Shown piece by piece: positions 60,301-64,000 of a stretch of DNA of 64,000 nucleotides (positions are counted from its first letter, which is position 1; each line of letters starts with the position of its first letter). The notes under the pieces are model-generated. The model saw nothing but the letters and a program-made list of their open reading frames with translations. It did not search any database and was not told the origin of the DNA. The position numbers and the translations under genes are program-made. The DNA comes from Ectocarpus siliculosus. Taxonomy: Eukaryota > Sar > Phaeophyceae > Ectocarpales > Ectocarpaceae. Where the stretch lies: contig FN649752.1 of assembly GCA_000310025.1 (NCBI GenBank), forward strand, positions 4,160,536 through 4,224,535, in the 5' to 3' direction.

Positions 60301-63300
60301 TTGAAGACCTTTCCGGCCGGCTCAACGAGGGGCACTCGCATATTGGGAGCGAACACACCGTCATCTCCGCTTGTGCTCTTGGAGATACTCCGCACCACGC
60401 GATACCAGTCGTGGCGTTCGCCAGCTGCAAGGCGCGTAACCCAGGACAGCAGCAACTCGTCTTTGAAACGGTCAGACACTGTATCATTGTCTCCCTTGTG
60501 GAGGTACCCGGGAAACTGTGCCTCCAGTTAATATGGTTGATGATAACGCGGAAGGTCGAGGCAAGCCGAGGGGTGAGATTCTGTCCATGCCCCCCACCCG
60601 TCCACTCAACCATGATATCTACGTTTTATTGAAAGTCGGTGCCGGCCTCGCACGTTGACGTAGATACTGGAAGTGTGGAACGATCGGTTCGCTCCCACCA
60701 TCGACCCCATCGTGCTCGTGGCTTCAGATGGGGACGGCGTGAGGCGCCGGTTGCTCTACAACTTCACCAGCAGTGTCACGTCCGAGAAGTTCGCTGAGTT
60801 CGACCTCCTCGACGCCATGACTAGCGAGTACGGCGTGGTACAGTGCTTCGATCTGAAGCACAACCTGAAGCGGCTTCGCACGAGGGACATTTCGAAGAGA
60901 GGGGTGAAGATATCGGCGAGCGCGCTTCCGCTTAACTGTGACAGCTTTCCACAGCTATTTCGGTGGTACGACTGCAAACCGAACGAGACATACAGGACCT
61001 TGCTCAACCCGGACGACAGGTACGTAAGTTTGTCGTCGCGTAGAATAGATGGTCTGCTCGGCTCTCTCCCGTCAAGTCTTCGTAGCTGTGCGATAGCCAG
61101 CCGCAAAAGGATAGCACAACCACACCGCCGCAGATAGTCACCATCAACTTGCCAGCGAGACTAATAAGTATGTTTTGGTATGCGGTTGGCTGTTCCTATT
61201 TTCGTGCGGTATCGTTTTGTTCGTCTCTTAGGCAGAACGTCGGGCTTGCGATGAAGATGGAATCGAAGCAGGTGGAAGTGGCGAACGCCGACCAGGGTCG
61301 GCTGAGTGAGTTGGCAACGATGCCCGCCTTGGCCGTGCTACACCGCGATCTGAAGGTGAGAATCCAACCATTTATGTTTCCTTGTTTGGACATGAATGAG
61401 CGTTGAAGGCGTCTGCTTCAGGCTGATCGTGCAGATGATTGAAAGCGGGAAGAGGTGTATGTGGGGCTCTCGACGATGGCTCTGCTCGAGCCTCTCACTT
61501 TCGTTTCCTGTGCCCAAAATCGTTTCCAAACGCTATTCCCGGCTTAGGTGAAAGCGGTTATTGCCGATAAGCTTCTCGCCGTCTTGTGCGACCCGTCCAA
61601 GACCGTGCGAGAGTTTCTGGAAGGGCTCTCGTGCGTCGCGCATTTGCTGCTCATCCTCTACCGTGCTCTCCGGACTGCCACGATGACGGGGCAGCTCTAC
61701 CATGACTTGCAAGCGACGATTCGTGGCATCTTCTACGTTGTGCTCAAAGTACAGCAGCACTGCAGGGCAACGCCGGTGTTTCTCTGGCAGATTGGCACGG
61801 ATGCGCTTGAGAACCTTTTCGCAGTGGTGCGAACCCTGATTCACGGCAGCAACATCGACGGGAAGGAACTCGGCGACCGTCTGGGCGCTGCTGTCGCGCT
61901 GGAGGAAATCTACGCCAAGCACCCGAGCTGGGCTAGGAAATCTCGGCGCTTGAGCTTGGCCTGCTTGGGCGAGATCGACCACATGAACGTGAGGACTTGG
62001 CGGGAGGCCGGACCAGGCGGGGGCTGCGACGTGCGGCAGGTGAAGGTGGTTGGATGCTGGAACGAGGGGTGGAGAAACGCAATTCGTGTTCTGCAGGACC
62101 ACGAGGAGTACACCGGCGTATCACAGGCCACGTTCGACGACTTCAAGGATAAGGGCATCACCATGTTCTTTCCGTTCGGGTAAGTACTCCCGTACTTCGG
62201 TTGGTTATAATTTGGCTCTATTCCGTCCGTCGCCTTCTCGGGCGTAGAGGGTTTTTGGCGGCCAGTTTAGGTTTCGTGAGAAGGTGGAACCACAAATACA
62301 TGCCGTGTTTCAAGACTTGTTCCAACAACGTCAGCGGTCTACGTTCTGCCTGCTAACAATTGGTGTTTATCAAGGGTCGCGGATACTTGTCACACTGTCC
62401 TGAATGCAACTGCCCACCATTCCCGCACCCCCCCCTCCAGAACCAACAAAGAAATGCCTGGCGTGCGGGCCGAAGACGGCACCGACGCATGTGACGAGGA
62501 GGAGCGTGTCGTCGGCCAGGCAGCATCGCCAAGTGACGGTGGCGGGGACTCCGACAACGCTGAACTCCGAGAGGTGCTGGACACGGAGGGAGAAGAGTCA
62601 AGCTCATCTACCCACAGCCCATTTGTGCAAGTGGGCGCGAAGAAGGTGCGAGGGACTTTTCTTTTCCCAACTTGGCCAAGCAACAAATATTCGCCCAGTG
62701 AACACCATGTGACCGCACCACCAACCATCTTGCACACAACGTGTTAAGGCGTGCTTTGTCGATCGACTGAAGCAAATTATGTCTAACGTAGAACTTGGTT
62801 GGAATCAACTTGTTGGAATAGTCAATCATGGACCGTTGCAGTACACGCAGCTGCAAGCAAACCTGATCCCGAACTCTATTTTACACGTGCCCTGCTGTTT
62901 GCCGGCCACGGCGCGTATCTTTCGGTGTTATTTTTCGTTAATGATAGATCTTCAAGGCCTCCGCGGTTAAAGAGTATACTGGGCCTCACGCCGGCAAGGC
63001 CTCCAGAGATCGGCTCGCACGTGTGCGGGCGTTCACGACGCCGGCAGGCGCACGCCTGGCCGAGGGTAGCACTTGCTTGGATGACTCGGGCACAGCGTTG
63101 CAGATCGGCTCCCCGTTTGCGGCGCTATTCAGGCTTCGCGCAGGACGTCACCAACCCGTGAGCTACTGTGTCGGGGTTCTAGTCGTATCTGCGCCACCAG
63201 CAGCTGGCGGCGAGGCCGCAGATGGTCAGGTGGTCAAAGGGCAGCTAATGAGGATGAGGCTGGTCGGAGGTGACGGCGATGGTTCGACGTTTGAGTGGGA

Positions 63301-64000
63301 GGACCGAAAGCTGCACACAGCGACTACTTACAGCTGCTCTCTTGCCCTTGTCGAGGAACTGGACCCGACGTTGGAGATGGGCAAGCAGACGTACGTGTTC
63401 AGCATGGACGAGTTGATCACCACACAGCACGTGCTTCAAGCTGAAGTGGAAAGGGTACAAGGCTGGGCGGCGGTTCCTGACGTGCGACCACCACCACGCA
63501 ACCAAGTCACCCCTCTTCCTCTTCATGACAACCTCACTTGCATGGCGGGCGGGGCTCTCGGGGCGGAGGAAGTTCCGGCAGCTTCTGTGGATGTGGGTGG
63601 GAAAGTGGAGTGCCCGCTGTGTTTCTTGGAGGTGCCCGCGAAACTGCTGCTGCAGCACATGGGGGGACACATCCTTCAGGATAAGGTAAGACGCTCGCAA
63701 GCAAGTGCACTTTGTTTCTGTTTCTGTGAGTTCAAAGGACTGCCAAATATTTCAAGTTGGACATACCTGCAGGAACGATGACAACGTTTTGTTTTGAATG
63801 TGTTTCTGTTGATGGTACTGCCGCTCCCACAGGACCGACGGCAGCGCAATACGTGCGGCTTTTGTGGCGGGGACATTGGGGAGAAGTGCAAGACGTGGGT
63901 TGTCGAAGCAAAGACGGGGAAGGCTGCGCCTCAGATACACTCCAACTGTTCTCTTGCGCCCAAGTTGGACTCGCGAACAAGTCTCGTTGCTATCGGCCTA
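57383..64000 (+). CDS. Transposase-like multi-zinc-finger protein, 12 exons, 3' incomplete
   Basis: Exons: 57383-57579 (ATG), 58076-58216, 58503-59068, 59215-59678, 59865-60035, 60261-60470, 60664-61019, 61232-61355, 61548-62179, 62441-62645, 62999-63685 and 63833 to the window end. Every junction has GT-AG and matching phase, giving about 1307 residues with no stop. Exons 1-2 each carry a Cys/His finger (FVCRCGHNF with HEASHKH; WVCTTCQHYF with HVNQHERSTAH). Exon 3 holds a Gly/Ser linker and then GLRPNVREPVIQHYP with a Cys cluster. Exons 5-9 form the core: VILEIDEIATEPRARYYG, LVASDGDGVRRRLL, FDLKHNLKRLR, AHLLLILYRAL and GTDALENLFAVVRT, resembling the DALENFF region of P-element/THAP9 transposases. 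Exons 11-12 add CPLCFLEV with HMGGHIL, and CGFCGG with SNC. The order matches, as I recall, a large unnamed fungal (Agaricomycete) family. DNA binding is inferred; activity is unknown. Confidence 0.75.
57648..57667. repeat. (CAG)n microsatellite
   Basis: A short CAG run in intron 1 of the transposase-like gene. Confidence 0.8.

Noticed and set aside
1-64000. CRISPR arrays, operons, bacterial promoters or ribosome-binding sites
   Set aside because: The window is spliced nuclear DNA. Repeats seen are microsatellites, hairpins and LTRs, with no regularly spaced repeat-spacer array.

Overview
The window is nuclear DNA from an intron-rich, moderately GC-rich eukaryote. Genes have many short exons with GT-AG introns, often 0.3-3 kb long, and TTAGGG-type repeats occur. 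The gene set (an OCRL-type lipid phosphatase, a mitochondrial complex III subunit, a carbohydrate-acid kinase joined to a class II aldolase, copia and hAT elements) and the gene style fit a brown alga such as Ectocarpus. That assignment is inference. The first ~340 bases are low-quality homopolymer sequence at a contig end, and a run of exactly 100 N lies at 57088-57187.

Layout: (1) 345-6742 (+), 3' part of an OCRL/INPP5B-like inositol polyphosphate 5-phosphatase with ASH and RhoGAP-like domains. (2) 9741-14047 (-), a four-exon protein of ~1072 aa with two related helical units and a long disordered tail. (3) 15202-18759 (+), a small protein resembling complex III subunit 8. (4) 19827-23407 (-), a secretory-pathway cyclophilin. 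(5) 26416-30489 (+), the catalytic subunit of tRNA m1A58 methyltransferase, with a very long low-complexity insertion. (6) ~35804-45553 (+), a four-carbon acid sugar kinase (DUF1537/OtnK type) apparently spliced to a class II aldolase. (7) 48456-56712 (-), a hAT transposase pseudogene, split by a copia retrotransposon (48649-54712) that left a 5-bp target duplication. (8) 57383 to the window end (+), a 12-exon open gene with zinc fingers at both ends and a transposase-like core that resembles an unnamed family of mushroom-forming fungi.

The six conserved host genes do not form an obvious pathway; they are ordinary housekeeping genes in mixed orientation, separated by non-coding stretches with hairpin (MITE-like) elements. 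The right-hand quarter, from about 47.9 kb, is mobile-element territory. The least ordinary locus is the last one: a transposase-like protein whose reading frame survives eleven introns, which suggests a maintained and possibly host-adopted gene.

Exon borders were read by eye from splice motifs, phase agreement and family conservation; they are predictions. Family assignments rest on motifs recognised by eye, with no database search.
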